NCBI RefSeq assembly: GCF_000717055.1
Contig: NZ_JNXI01000008.1
Span: 184,032 to 248,031 of the forward strand
Length of the DNA stretch: 64,000 bases
DNA from: Streptomyces iakyrus
GTDB lineage: Bacteria; Actinomycetota; Actinomycetes; Streptomycetales; Streptomycetaceae
Direction of reading: 5' to 3'
The position numbers and the translations under genes are program-made. Position 1 is the stretch's first letter. Each line of letters starts with the position of its first letter. Positions 32,912 through 44,064 of this stretch are shown here, piece by piece. The notes beneath the pieces were generated by a model. That model searched no databases. It was not told where the DNA came from and worked only from the letters and a program-made list of their open reading frames with translations.

Positions 32912-34173
32912 CGGCGTCCCTTCCGTATCGAGCGCAGTACGCCGGAGGCGGCGGCGTGGGCGGCGTCGCGGGCGGCGTGGCCGCGGCCGGTCAGGGCGCT
33001 CTGGGTGCGGTGGTGCTGCGGGGTGGTCGTCCGGCCGGTGCTCCGGGCCGCGGCGGCGGCCTCCAGGAGGCGTTCGGCCTGGGCGACGACGGGGCCGGGG
33101 GCGAAGCGGCGTGCGTTGTCCAGGGCGGCCCGGCTCATGCGGCGGCGGCGCTCGTCGTCGCCGACGAGGTCCAGCAGGGCCGCGGCGAGCGCGTCACGGT
33201 CCCCGACCGGCACCAGCCTGCCGTCGGTGCCGTCCGCGATGATCTCGCCGGGGCCGTAGGGGCAGTCGGTGCTGACGACGGGCAGTCCGCAGCGCATCGC
33301 CTCGACAATGGTCATGCCGAACGGCTCGAAGTTGGACGCTGCCGCGCCGATCGAGCCCTTGGCCCACTCGGCCTCCATGGGGGTGGCGGCGCCCATCAGG
33401 AACACGTTGTTCCACAGTCCGAGCCGCTCGATGAGCTCCCGCAGCCTGGGCTGCTCCTCGCCCTTGCCGTAGATGCGCAGCTGCCAGTCCGGGTGCACGG
33501 CGGCGACCCGGGCGAACGCCTCGATGAGGAGGTCGTAGCGCTTGACCGGGACCAGGCGGCCCGCGGCGATCACCACCTTGGCGGTGCTGTCGGCGGGAGG
33601 CAGGGCGGAGTCGGGGACGCTGTTCGGCAGGGCCTCCACATGGACGCCGGGCAGCCACATCTTGCGCCGGTAGGCGGCGGCATCCGCTTCCGTGACGGTC
33701 GTGATCACATCGAGGCGGCGGTAGGCGCGGCGCAGGGCGGTACGCAGCCGCGGCGAGTGGTTGTCGAGCGTAAGGTGCTCCTGACCGACGCGCAGGACGT
33801 GCTGCGGGGCCTGGCGGGCGATGTGCACGTTGAGGCCCGGGCGGGTGCCGATGACGACGTCGGCGTCGAGCGCCGCAAGGCACTCGCCGATGCGCTGGTC
33901 GGTCAGCTCGCTGTACTGGTGGTGGCGGTACTCGGCGGCCGGGAACACCTTGGCCGGTCTCTGGTGCAGCGGGTGGTCCGCCTCCTTGCGCAGGTCCACC
34001 AGCGCCCGCAGCCGCACCCGCGGATCGGGGACGAGGTTGGGGTCTTCCCGGTGGCGTAACGCGGAGACGATCTCCACGTCGTGCCGTTCGGCCAGGGCCC
34101 CGGCCAGGTTGAACGTGGTGGTGATCGTGCCTCCGATTCCGTAGGCGTTGTGAATCAGGAAAGAGATCTTCAT
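32908..34173 (-). CDS. GT4 family glycosyltransferase
   Basis: 421-residue GT-B fold enzyme transferring a sugar from a nucleotide-sugar donor. N-terminal acceptor domain begins ISFLIHNAYGIGGTITTTFN; the C-terminal GT4 domain has VVIAAGRLVPVKRYDLLIEA and the donor-binding EX7E motif in NFEPFGMTIVEAMRCGLPVV. The last 60 residues are basic and Ala/Arg-rich. It is the first gene of a two-gene operon; the VanW-like protein is divergent across a 217-bp gap. A role in cell-wall polymer glycosylation is plausible but inferred. Confidence 0.9.
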   Translation of the reverse strand: MKISFLIHNAYGIGGTITTTFNLAGALAERHDVEIVSALRHREDPNLVPDPRVRLRALVDLRKEADHPLHQRPAKVFPAAEYRHHQYSELTDQRIGECLAALDADVVIGTRPGLNVHIARQAPQHVLRVGQEHLTLDNHSPRLRTALRRAYRRLDVITTVTEADAAAYRRKMWLPGVHVEALPNSVPDSALPPADSTAKVVIAAGRLVPVKRYDLLIEAFARVAAVHPDWQLRIYGKGEEQPRLRELIERLGLWNNVFLMGAATPMEAEWAKGSIGAAASNFEPFGMTIVEAMRCGLPVVSTDCPYGPGEIIADGTDGRLVPVGDRDALAAALLDLVGDDERRRRMSRAALDNARRFAPGPVVAQAERLLEAAAAARSTGRTTTPQHHRTQSALTGRGHAARDAAHAAASGVLRSIRKGRR

Positions 34174-34390
34174 GGTGGCCTAGACCGTGTCAACGACCCG
34201 ACCGTTGTTCGTCGTTACCACTCTGTGCCCGTTCCCGGCGGCGGGGCCGGTCCGGCCGATTCCGGAATGATCTCGGACATAAGTGGTCTGGGCCATACCG
34301 GTTCGCCCCCGATGTGTGGATAGCTTGATGTGTTTGCCCGCGCATCGTCGCGTCATCGGGTGCACCCTCGTACCGATCTTCTGGAGACCC

Positions 34391-36109
34391 ATGCGCCCCC
34401 GTACCAGCCTTGTCCCGCGCATCACTTCCCTCCCGCCCGTCGCCCTGGCCGGCGGCGCGCTGGCCGTGGGGGTCGGTGGTCTGTACCTCGCCGGGCTGCT
34501 CCTCACGGGCGGCCAGATCGACTCCGGCACGACCGTGCGCGGGGTGGACATCGGGGGGCTGAGCCGCGCGGAGGCGGTGCGGAAGCTGGAACGAGAGCTG
34601 GGCGCGGCCGGCGCCCGGGAGCTGCCCGTCAAGGTCGGGGACCGCACGGGCCGGGTTGATCCGGAGCGCGCGGGTCTGTCGTACGACGTCGAGGAGACCG
34701 TCGACCGGGCGGCGCGCACCGGTGCCGATCCGGTCAGCGTGTTCGGCGGGTTCTTCCGCTCCGGCGGCGACATCGAACCGGTTGTCGACCTCGACGAGGA
34801 CCAGGCCCGGACGGCCCTCGGAGAGCTCGCGAAGGGCCTCGACCAGAAGGTCAGGGACGGCGGCGTCGCGTTCGACGACGGCCGGGTGAAGGCGGTCAGG
34901 CCGCGGACGGGATACGCGCTGGACGTGAACGCCGCGGTCCGGCCCCTGCGCGACTCCTTCCTGCGCGGTGACACCGGTACGGCCACTCCCCTGCCCACCC
35001 GCGAGACCCGCCCGGAGGTCACCGCCGAAGAGGTGGAGCGGGCGGTACGCAGCTTCGCGGAGCCGGCGATGTCGGGCCCCGTCACACTCACCGCAGCCGG
35101 CCGGCGGTTCACGGTCGGTCAGGACGTGCTGGGCGAGCATCTGACCATGCGGCCGGACGGCAACGGCGAGCTGAGACCGAAGCTGGACGTGAAGGGGCTG
35201 CGCGCCGAGCCGTCCGTGGCGGCTCCCCTGGACGGCATCACCACGACCGCAAAGAACGCGAAGCTGAAGCCGGAGGGTGACAGGGCCGTGATCGCCGAGG
35301 ATGCCACGGTGGGCCGGTCGGTCACCGACAAGGCACTGGGCAAGGCCGTGCTGCCGCTGCTCACCGGGTCGGGCGCCGCCCGCAGCGGCGAGGTGGAGGT
35401 CCGCGAGACCCGGCCGGAGGTGACCCGCGAGAACGCCGCCGGACTGGGGCTGACGGAGAAGATGTCCTCCTTCACCGTCCATTTCGAACCGGCCGAGTAC
35501 CGCACGAAGAACATAGGCCGGGCGGTGGACCTCATCAACGGCTCCCTCGTCATGCCGGACGAGACCTGGAGCTTCAACCGGACCGTCGGTGAACGCACCG
35601 AGGCCAACGGCTTCATGGACGGCATCATCATCCTGGACGACAAGTTCACGAAGGCGTCCGGCGGCGGTGTCTCGTCCGTGGCGACGACCGTGTACAACGC
35701 GCTGTTCTTCGCCGGGCTCAAGCCCGTGGAGCACGGAGCGCACTCGTTCTACATCGAGCGCTACCCGGAGGGCCGGGAGGCGACGGTCGCCTGGGGCAGC
35801 CTGGACCTGCGGTTCGCCAACGACTCCGGCAACGCCGTCTACATCCAGGCCGAGTCCACGGACACTTCCGTCACCGTCTCCTTCCTCGGCAGCCGCAAGT
35901 ACGACGAGATCAAGTCCGTCACGGGCCCGCGCACCGAGGTGAAGAAGCCGGAGAAGAAGGTGAGCGACGACAAGGAGTGCGTCCCGCAGACCCCGCTCGA
36001 AGGGTTCGACGTCACCGTGGAACGGGTCTTCTACAACGACGGGCGGGAAGTGAAGCGGGAGCCGTACCGCACGCACTACACGCCCCGTGACGAGATCGTC
36101 TGCGAGTGA
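34391..36109 (+). CDS. VanW family protein with duplicated peptidoglycan-binding-4 domains
   Basis: 572 residues. An N-terminal signal-anchor (VALAGGALAVGVGGLYLAGL) leads to two related domains, seen as a repeat: RETRPEVTAEEVERAVRSF and RETRPEVTRENAAGLG. The VanW domain follows (about 370-510): TWSFNRTVGERTEANGFMDG, KASGGGVSSVATTVYNALFF and HGAHSFYIERYPEGREATVA. A G5-like C-terminal tail ends it. The protein is anchored outside the membrane and is expected to act on or bind peptidoglycan; VanW has no proven activity. ATG at 34391 follows CTGGAG. Confidence 0.88.
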   Translation: MRPRTSLVPRITSLPPVALAGGALAVGVGGLYLAGLLLTGGQIDSGTTVRGVDIGGLSRAEAVRKLERELGAAGARELPVKVGDRTGRVDPERAGLSYDVEETVDRAARTGADPVSVFGGFFRSGGDIEPVVDLDEDQARTALGELAKGLDQKVRDGGVAFDDGRVKAVRPRTGYALDVNAAVRPLRDSFLRGDTGTATPLPTRETRPEVTAEEVERAVRSFAEPAMSGPVTLTAAGRRFTVGQDVLGEHLTMRPDGNGELRPKLDVKGLRAEPSVAAPLDGITTTAKNAKLKPEGDRAVIAEDATVGRSVTDKALGKAVLPLLTGSGAARSGEVEVRETRPEVTRENAAGLGLTEKMSSFTVHFEPAEYRTKNIGRAVDLINGSLVMPDETWSFNRTVGERTEANGFMDGIIILDDKFTKASGGGVSSVATTVYNALFFAGLKPVEHGAHSFYIERYPEGREATVAWGSLDLRFANDSGNAVYIQAESTDTSVTVSFLGSRKYDEIKSVTGPRTEVKKPEKKVSDDKECVPQTPLEGFDVTVERVFYNDGREVKREPYRTHYTPRDEIVCE

Positions 36110-36202
36110 TCCCCCCCTTGTGATCGTCTTCCTTCACAACCCTCCCTCCCGGACGGAGCGTTGACCCGGTAGCCGAGCGCCAGCACAATGAGCGCGCCAC
36201 GG

Positions 36203-36220
36203 TTTGAGAGCGCTCTCAAA
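36203..36220. promoter_or_regulatory. LacI-type operator overlapping ribosome site
   Basis: Perfect 18-bp palindrome TTTGAGAGCGCTCTCAAA ending 8 bp before the ATG at 36229, immediately adjoining AAAGGAG, so a bound repressor would block the start of translation or leader transcription. Same 14-bp core as at 25361. Confidence 0.85.
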
Positions 36221-36228
36221 GGAGATCC

Positions 36229-37620
36229 ATGACTGGCAGACAAGGCCCGGCGCTCAGCCGGCGTTCGCTCATCGGTGCCGGACTCGGCATCAGCGCCGCG
36301 GGGCTCACCGCAGCCGGTTCGGGACAGGCCGTCGCGGCCGGTGCCGCCGGTGCCCGCCCCGCATCGGCCCCGGCCCGGGGACTGGCCTTCCTCGCCGCCG
36401 CCATGGACGCCTACCCCGACCACGGCGCCATGCGTCTGGCCCAGAGCTACACCGATCAGGCCGGCCTGTTCAGCACCGCGTTCACCTATGACAACGCCCT
36501 CGCGATCCTCGCCCACCTCGCGGCCCGGACCTCGGCCGCCCTCACCAGGGCCAAGGCGCTGGGCGACGCACTGCTCCACGCCCAGGGCCACGACCCGGCG
36601 TACGACGACGGCAGGCTCCGGCAGGCCTACAACGTCGGGCCGTACACCTTCTACGACGGCTCTCCCCAGCCCGACGGCTTCGTGCGGGCGGACGGCACCG
36701 TCAACGTCGGGACGCAGTTCGGCTTCACCGGCACCGCCGTGGGCGACATGGCCTGGGCGGGCATCGCGCTGAGCGCCCTCGCCCGGCGTACCGGGGCGCG
36801 CCGCTTCCTGGACGGTGCCGTGCGGATCGGCGAGTGGATCGAGCGGAACGGCCGGACCGACGAGCCCCTCGGCGGCTTCAAGTTCGGGGTCGACGGGGCG
36901 AATCAGAAGCTGCCGTTCACCTCGACCGAGCACAACACCGACCTGGTCTGCCTGTTCGGGCGGCTCGCCCGGCTCACCGGCGACCGGGTGTGGCTGGAAC
37001 GGCGGGGGCGGGCCGAGGCGTTCGTGCGGCGGATGTGGGAGCCGTCCGGCGGCTTCTTCTACACCGGCACCAACGACGGGGTCACGGTCAACAGGTCCCC
37101 GGTCCCCGAGGACACCCAGACCTGGACGCACCTGGCGCTCGGCTCGCGCCGCTACTCCCGTTCGGTGGACTGGGCCGCGGCCGAGCTGGCCGTCACGGAC
37201 CACTCCGGGCGCGTCAACAGCACGGTGCCCGCGGGGCAGTCCTACGAGGGTGTCACCTTCAGTTCGGCGAGTCTCCTCGCGAACGAGGACGCGCCGATCG
37301 CGGCCGGTCAGCCCAGACCCGACCGCAACGGCGTGTGGTTCGAGGGGACGGCCCACCTCGCGCTCGCCCTGCGCGAGAGGGGGGCGCGGGGTGACGAGGG
37401 GCGCGCCCGGCGGCTGCTCGCGTCCACCGAGCAGGCCCAGGAGCTGCTGGGCGGCGGTCAGACCGTCGGCGGGAAGGCGCTGCCCGAGCGCTGCGGGGTG
37501 GTGTCCGCGAGCAGCCCGCTGGACACCGGATTCGGCTTCGGTTACTACCCGTACCGGCACACGGGGGCGACGGCCTGGTACGTGATGGCGGCGGCGCGGT
37601 ACAACCCGCTGCGGGCGTGA
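36229..37620 (+). CDS. secreted (Tat) alpha/alpha-toroid glycosidase-like protein
   Basis: 463 residues. N-terminus holds a Tat signal: SRRSLIGAGLGISAAGLTAA, cleaved after VAAG-type Ala run. The mature protein has the repeating helical-hairpin pattern of an (alpha/alpha)6 barrel (as in GH88/105/126-like enzymes): LAQSYTDQAGLFSTAFTYDN, VGDMAWAGIALSALARRTGA, STEHNTDLVCLFGRLARLTG and EDTQTWTHLALGSRRYSRSV. The aromatic and acidic residues suggest sugar binding, but catalytic residues cannot be assigned. Its operator palindrome links it to the GH64 gene. Function likely in polysaccharide use (inference). Confidence 0.75.
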   Translation: MTGRQGPALSRRSLIGAGLGISAAGLTAAGSGQAVAAGAAGARPASAPARGLAFLAAAMDAYPDHGAMRLAQSYTDQAGLFSTAFTYDNALAILAHLAARTSAALTRAKALGDALLHAQGHDPAYDDGRLRQAYNVGPYTFYDGSPQPDGFVRADGTVNVGTQFGFTGTAVGDMAWAGIALSALARRTGARRFLDGAVRIGEWIERNGRTDEPLGGFKFGVDGANQKLPFTSTEHNTDLVCLFGRLARLTGDRVWLERRGRAEAFVRRMWEPSGGFFYTGTNDGVTVNRSPVPEDTQTWTHLALGSRRYSRSVDWAAAELAVTDHSGRVNSTVPAGQSYEGVTFSSASLLANEDAPIAAGQPRPDRNGVWFEGTAHLALALRERGARGDEGRARRLLASTEQAQELLGGGQTVGGKALPERCGVVSASSPLDTGFGFGYYPYRHTGATAWYVMAAARYNPLRA

Positions 37621-37628
37621 GGGAGCGG

Positions 37629-37659
37629 CCCGGTCCGCTGCCTCGTGCAGCGGACCGGG
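37629..37659. terminator. bidirectional hairpin
   Basis: Perfect 13-bp stem CCCGGTCCGCTGC / GCAGCGGACCGGG around CTCGT between convergent genes ending at 37620 and 37667. Confidence 0.8.
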
Positions 37660-37666
37660 CGGGTGG

Positions 37667-38449
37667 TCAGGCCAGGCGGTGGACCGCCTGGGTGGTGAGT
37701 TCGTAGCGAGCACCGACGATCGCCAGCTTGCCGGTGCCGATCCTGGCGGCCAGTTCGGGTTCGGCGGCCAGCCGGGAGCGGACGAGCCGGACGTTGGCGC
37801 TCACGGTCGCATCGATCTGGGCGTCCCCTTCCTTGCCGTGGTCGATGGCCGGGCCTATCTGGTCGACGAGGTACTGCATGTGGGCGGGGAGTTTCGTCCC
37901 GGACTCCTCCGCCTCGACGGCGGCCCGGACCGCTCCGCACGACTGGTGCCCGAGGACGACGACCAGGGGGATGGCGAGTTCCAGGACGCCGTAGGCGACG
38001 CTGCCGAGGACGGCCTCGTCGAGCACCTCACCGGCGGTGCGCACGGTCATCAGGTCGCCGAGGCCCTGGTCGAAGACGAGCTCCGGGGGCACGCGCGAGT
38101 CGATGCAGCCGAGGACGACCGCGAAGGGGTGCTGGCCGGTGGCCAGCGTCCGGCGCAGGGCGGGGTCCTCGTGCGGGTGGCGTTCCCGGAAGGCGCGCCA
38201 GCGGCGGTTGCCTGCGGCCAGTTCCCGCAGGGCTTCGGCGGGTGTGCCGGGCCTCGGGCCGGTGTCCCGGGTGGGGGTGACGGCGGTGGCCGGCCGGGCG
38301 GCGCCGAGGCCCGTGCCGAGCGCCGCGGCCCCGGTCAGGGCGGTGCGCAGCAGGGTGCGGCGGACGGTACCGCCGGTGGTGGGGCGTGCGGCGGCAAAGG
38401 GGTGCGGTGCACGGCCGGCGCCTCTGTGGGCAGCGGAATCTGTGTTCAC
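37667..38449 (-). CDS. Tat-exported beta-carbonic anhydrase
   Basis: 260 residues. A twin-arginine signal lies at about 29-56 (VRRTLLRTALTGAAALGTGL, then ATA), after an unusual 28-residue N-terminal run. The beta-carbonic anhydrase domain has the zinc site Cys115, His168 and Cys171, seen in GCIDSRV and LGHQSCGAV, plus Asp117-Arg119 dyad. It interconverts CO2 and bicarbonate; being exported folded by Tat fits a Zn enzyme that acts outside the membrane. The next gene on the same strand upstream is katG at some distance. Confidence 0.9.
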   Translation of the reverse strand: MNTDSAAHRGAGRAPHPFAAARPTTGGTVRRTLLRTALTGAAALGTGLGAARPATAVTPTRDTGPRPGTPAEALRELAAGNRRWRAFRERHPHEDPALRRTLATGQHPFAVVLGCIDSRVPPELVFDQGLGDLMTVRTAGEVLDEAVLGSVAYGVLELAIPLVVVLGHQSCGAVRAAVEAEESGTKLPAHMQYLVDQIGPAIDHGKEGDAQIDATVSANVRLVRSRLAAEPELAARIGTGKLAIVGARYELTTQAVHRLA

Positions 38450-38579
38450 GGCCCGAACGTATGCCCGGCTCCGGGCGCGGTCGCGTTCCTTGCCCTTTCA
38501 TGGTGAGAGTTGGGTAAGTGATGTTCTTACCTTGAACGGTTTTTGACGATCCCTCAGGCAACGCCGCCGGGACAACGCG

Positions 38580-38610
38580 GGACGCCCCGGGCCGAGGGCC
38601 CGGGGCGTCC
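38580..38610 (-). terminator. katG terminator hairpin
   Basis: Perfect 14-bp GC stem GGACGCCCCGGGCC / GGCCCGGGGCGTCC with GAG loop, 17 bp past the katG stop. Confidence 0.8.
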
Positions 38611-38626
38611 TGTCCTGCGGAGGTGA

Positions 38627-40914
<2,288 letters not shown>

Positions 40915-40919
<5 letters not shown>

Positions 40920-41352
40920 AACTGCGAGCGGTGGAGCAGGCGGGGCACAGGCCCCAGTAGATGACCTCGGCCTCGTCGACGGCGAAGCCGCGGTCGTCGG
41001 ACGCGGTCAGACAGGGGGCGTGGCCGACCGCGCAGTCGACGTCGGCGACGGCTCCGCACGACCGGCACACGAGGTGGTGGTGGTTGTCGCCGACCCGCCC
41101 CTCGTAGAGGGCCGGGCTGCCGGGTGGGTCGAGGCGACGTATCAGTCCCGCCGCGGTGAGGGCGTGCAGCCCCTCGTAGACGGCTTGGACCGAGATGTGG
41201 CCCACGCGGCCGCGCACCTCGGAGGCGATGGCCTCGGCGCCGAGGTGATCACCGTCCCGTACGGCTTCGAGCAGCGCGACGCGGGCGGCCGTCACCCTCA
41301 GGCCGGCACCGCGCAGCTCCTCGGCGGTGGTCGGGTTCCCGGATGCGGTCAT
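40915..41352 (-). CDS. furA: Fur family redox-sensing regulator
   Basis: 145-residue metalloregulator of the FurA/FurS/CatR type. Winged helix in residues 12-80 (GLRVTAARVALLEAVRDGDH, then VGHISVQAVYEGLHALTAAG). Metal and thiol sites: HHHLVCRSCG at 91-100 (Cys96, Cys99) and CPAC at 136-139 (Cys136, Cys139), the structural zinc and redox pair. In mycobacteria and Streptomyces it represses itself and katG until oxidised. It is the first gene of the operon; katG follows 69 bp downstream. Confidence 0.92.
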
Positions 41353-41381
41353 GCGGACAACCTAGCCACACAAACACGACT

Positions 41382-41405
41382 GGTTCAAGAAAACGAACGG
41401 TTCAA
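41382..41405. promoter_or_regulatory. furA promoter-operator candidate
   Basis: GGTTCAA occurs twice (41382-41388 and 41399-41405) in a short AT-rich stretch about 30 bp before the furA ATG. Known FurA/FurS sites lie in such AT-rich sequence right upstream of furA. The repeat may be half-sites. Confidence 0.5.
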
Positions 41406-41541
41406 TTTTGGTGTCGTGCGCGTGGAGCCGTGTGGGACGGCTTACTTGAGGGGTGTGAGTTGAGTCACAGTGACATGATCGCGCCCCGGCAGGCGTCAGG
41501 CGGCGCGCACCGCCGTGCCGGTTTGTCGATCAGGCGTCCGA

Positions 41542-42390
41542 CTAGGTGAGGCGTTCGAGCTGAGCAGCGGCCGTCGCGGCCGTGCGGCCGGCCTCACGGA
41601 CCCGGCGGTCGGCCGTGCGCGCCCGTTCCCGGGCCGTCCGTTCGGCGAAGCGGGCCTGCTGGTGTTCGCTCCTGACCCGCTCCAGCTCGCCGGTGAGCTC
41701 CTCCACGTGCCGCTGGAGGGCCTCCACCTGCCGCTTCGCCTCCTCCGCCGCCTCACCTGCCGCCGCGGCCTCGTCCCGCAGCTCCCGCAGCTCCCGCTCG
41801 GCGGCTTCGGCCTCCTCACGGGCCCGGTCCAGCCGGCGCCGCTGCTGCTCACTCGTCTTCTTGTCCGGGCGGGAGGGGGCAGGTGCGGGGCGCTGCGGCC
41901 GGGCACCCTCGGCCACGACGGGGAAGCCGACGGCCGCGTCCAGCGGCTTGGTCAGGCGGCCGCCCGCCCAGGCCCGCGCGGCCTCGGGGTCGGCCAGGAC
42001 GGCGTGCAAGGTGTTCTCGACCTCGCGCTGCACGCCCTCGCCGATCGCATGGCCGGCCTCTTTCGCGAGCTGCCGGGCCTGTAGGGACAGGGCCCTGATG
42101 AGCGCGTGCTGCCGGCGGCTCAGCTCACGCAGCTGCGCGCCGTCCAGGTCCTGGTGGGCCTGCCGCAGCCCCTCCCCCAGGCGCAGCAGGGGCTCGACCT
42201 CCCCGGGGCTGCTGCGGACCAGCAGGTTGCTGACCCAGGCGGCGAGGCTGGGCTTGCGCAACGCCCCGATCCGTCCGGCGAGTTCCCGGTCGCCGGCGGT
42301 GCGGGCGGAGGCCACGGCGGAGGCGCGGGCGGCGGTGAACTCCTCCGGGCGCAGGGCGTACAGCTCGTCGGCCACGGAATCGTAGTCCAT
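41542..42390 (-). CDS. hypothetical coiled-coil protein, 282 residues
   Basis: Soluble, strongly charged protein. The first half (MDYDSVADELYALRPEEFTA, LRKPSLAAWVSNLLVRSSPG) is a conserved actinobacterial segment of unknown role; the second half is a long coiled coil of alternating Ala/Glu/Arg (AEAAERELRELRDEAAAAGE, VEALQRHVEELTGELERVRS). ATG at 42390 after AAAGGGG with 6-base spacing is preferred to the GTG two codons earlier. No neighbour clearly related; it is divergent from the GAPDH gene. Confidence 0.75.
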   Translation of the reverse strand: MDYDSVADELYALRPEEFTAARASAVASARTAGDRELAGRIGALRKPSLAAWVSNLLVRSSPGEVEPLLRLGEGLRQAHQDLDGAQLRELSRRQHALIRALSLQARQLAKEAGHAIGEGVQREVENTLHAVLADPEAARAWAGGRLTKPLDAAVGFPVVAEGARPQRPAPAPSRPDKKTSEQQRRRLDRAREEAEAAERELRELRDEAAAAGEAAEEAKRQVEALQRHVEELTGELERVRSEHQQARFAERTARERARTADRRVREAGRTAATAAAQLERLT

Positions 42391-42567
42391 GTGCACCCCT
42401 TTCGCATGGAAAGCTCGCTTTTCATACGGAAGACCCGCTTTCGATCATCTCAGGACCTGCTCCGAGGGGCGCGCGCAGCGGCCGCCGAACGCATCTGAGG
42501 CCCCCGTTCATGATCCGGAAATCGACGGTTTAACATATGAGCGCCGCCTAGCTCGAAAGATGGACTC

Positions 42568-44013
42568 GTGACTCTCAACGACGACTCGTTCACCAACTGG
42601 AAGAACCGCGAGGAGATCGCGGAGTCGATGATCCCGATCATCGGGAAGCTGCACCGGGAGCGGGACGTGACGGTCCTGCTGCACAGCCGCTCCCTGGTGA
42701 ACAAGTCGGTGGTCAGCATCCTCAAGACCCACCGTTTCGCCCGGCAGATCGCCGGCGTGGAGCTGTCGGTGACCGACACCCTGCCGTTCTTGCAGACCCT
42801 CACCACGCTCGACCTCGGCCCGTCGCAGATCGACATCGGCCTGCTCGCCGAGGCCTACCAGGCCGACGACCGGGGCCTGTCGATCGCGGAGTTCACCGCC
42901 GAGGCCGTCGCCGGTGCCACGGGCGCCGACAAGATCGAGCGCCGTGAGGGCCGGGACGTTGTCCTCTACGGCTTCGGCCGCATCGGCCGGCTCGTCGCCC
43001 GGCTGCTCATCGAGAAGTCCGGCTCGGGCAACGGTCTGCGGCTGCGGGCCATCGTCGTGCGCGGCGGTGGCGAGCAGGACATCGTCAAGCGTGCCTCGCT
43101 GCTGCGCCGCGACTCGATCCACGGCCAGTTCCAGGGCACGATCACCGTCGACGAGGCGAACAGCACGATCGTCGCCAACGGCAACACCATCAAGGTGATC
43201 TACGCCAACGACCCGTCCGAGGTCGACTACACGGCGTACGGCATCAAGGACGCCATCCTCATCGACAACACCGGCAAGTGGCGCGACCGCGAGGGCCTGT
43301 CCGGGCACCTGCGCCCCGGTGTCGACAAGGTCGTGCTGACCGCGCCCGGCAAGGGCGACGTTCCGAACATCGTGCACGGCGTCAACCACGACACGATCAA
43401 GCCGGACGAGCAGATCCTGTCCTGCGCGTCCTGCACCACGAACGCGATCGTGCCGCCGCTGAAGGCGATGGACGACGAGTACGGGGTCCTGCGCGGCCAC
43501 GTCGAGACGGTTCACTCGTTCACCAACGACCAGAACCTGCTGGACAACTACCACAAGGCCGACCGTCGCGGCCGGTCCGCGCCGCTCAACATGGTCATCA
43601 CCGAGACCGGTGCCGCCTCCGCCGTCGCGAAGGCGTTGCCCGACCTCAAGGCGCCCATCACCGGCAGCTCGATCCGCGTCCCGGTGCCGGACGTCTCGAT
43701 CGCGATCCTCAGCCTGCGGCTGGGCCGGGAGACCACCCGCGAGGAGGTCCTCGACCACCTCCGCGACGTCTCCCTGACCTCGCCGCTCAAGCGCCAGATC
43801 GACTTCACCACGGCTCCCGACGCGGTCTCCAGCGACTTCATCGGCTCGCGCCACGCCTCGATCGTCGACGCCGGCGCGACCAAGGTCGACGGCGACAACG
43901 CGATCCTCTACCTGTGGTACGACAACGAGTTCGGCTACTCGTGCCAGGTCATCCGTGTCGTGCAGCACGTGTCCGGCGTGGAGTACCCGACGTACCCGGC
44001 CCCGGCGGTCTGA
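42568..44013 (+). CDS. gap: glyceraldehyde-3-phosphate dehydrogenase, long type
   Basis: 481 residues: a 125-residue N-terminal extension (DRDVTV-type helical region, e.g. IPIIGKLHRERDVTVLLHSR) precedes a complete GAPDH. NAD-binding GFGRIGR is at 135-141, catalytic Cys289 in SCASCTTNAI, followed by THSFTNDQNLLDNYHKADRR-type segment (here ETVHSF) and the C-terminal YDNEFGYSCQV. It converts glyceraldehyde 3-phosphate to 1,3-bisphosphoglycerate. The long form is known as a second Gap in Streptomyces; its extension has no assigned job. GTG start at 42568 after GAAAGATGGA. Confidence 0.95.
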   Translation: MTLNDDSFTNWKNREEIAESMIPIIGKLHRERDVTVLLHSRSLVNKSVVSILKTHRFARQIAGVELSVTDTLPFLQTLTTLDLGPSQIDIGLLAEAYQADDRGLSIAEFTAEAVAGATGADKIERREGRDVVLYGFGRIGRLVARLLIEKSGSGNGLRLRAIVVRGGGEQDIVKRASLLRRDSIHGQFQGTITVDEANSTIVANGNTIKVIYANDPSEVDYTAYGIKDAILIDNTGKWRDREGLSGHLRPGVDKVVLTAPGKGDVPNIVHGVNHDTIKPDEQILSCASCTTNAIVPPLKAMDDEYGVLRGHVETVHSFTNDQNLLDNYHKADRRGRSAPLNMVITETGAASAVAKALPDLKAPITGSSIRVPVPDVSIAILSLRLGRETTREEVLDHLRDVSLTSPLKRQIDFTTAPDAVSSDFIGSRHASIVDAGATKVDGDNAILYLWYDNEFGYSCQVIRVVQHVSGVEYPTYPAPAV

Positions 44014-44022
44014 TCCGGGAAG

Positions 44023-44060
44023 ACGGAGAGCGCGGGGCGTGCGGGCCCCGCGCTCTCCGT
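44023..44060. terminator. bidirectional hairpin terminator
   Basis: Perfect 16-bp stem ACGGAGAGCGCGGGGC / GCCCCGCGCTCTCCGT with a 6-base loop between gap (ends 44013) and the convergent GH30 gene (ends 44065). Confidence 0.9.
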
Positions 44061-44064
44061 GCAT

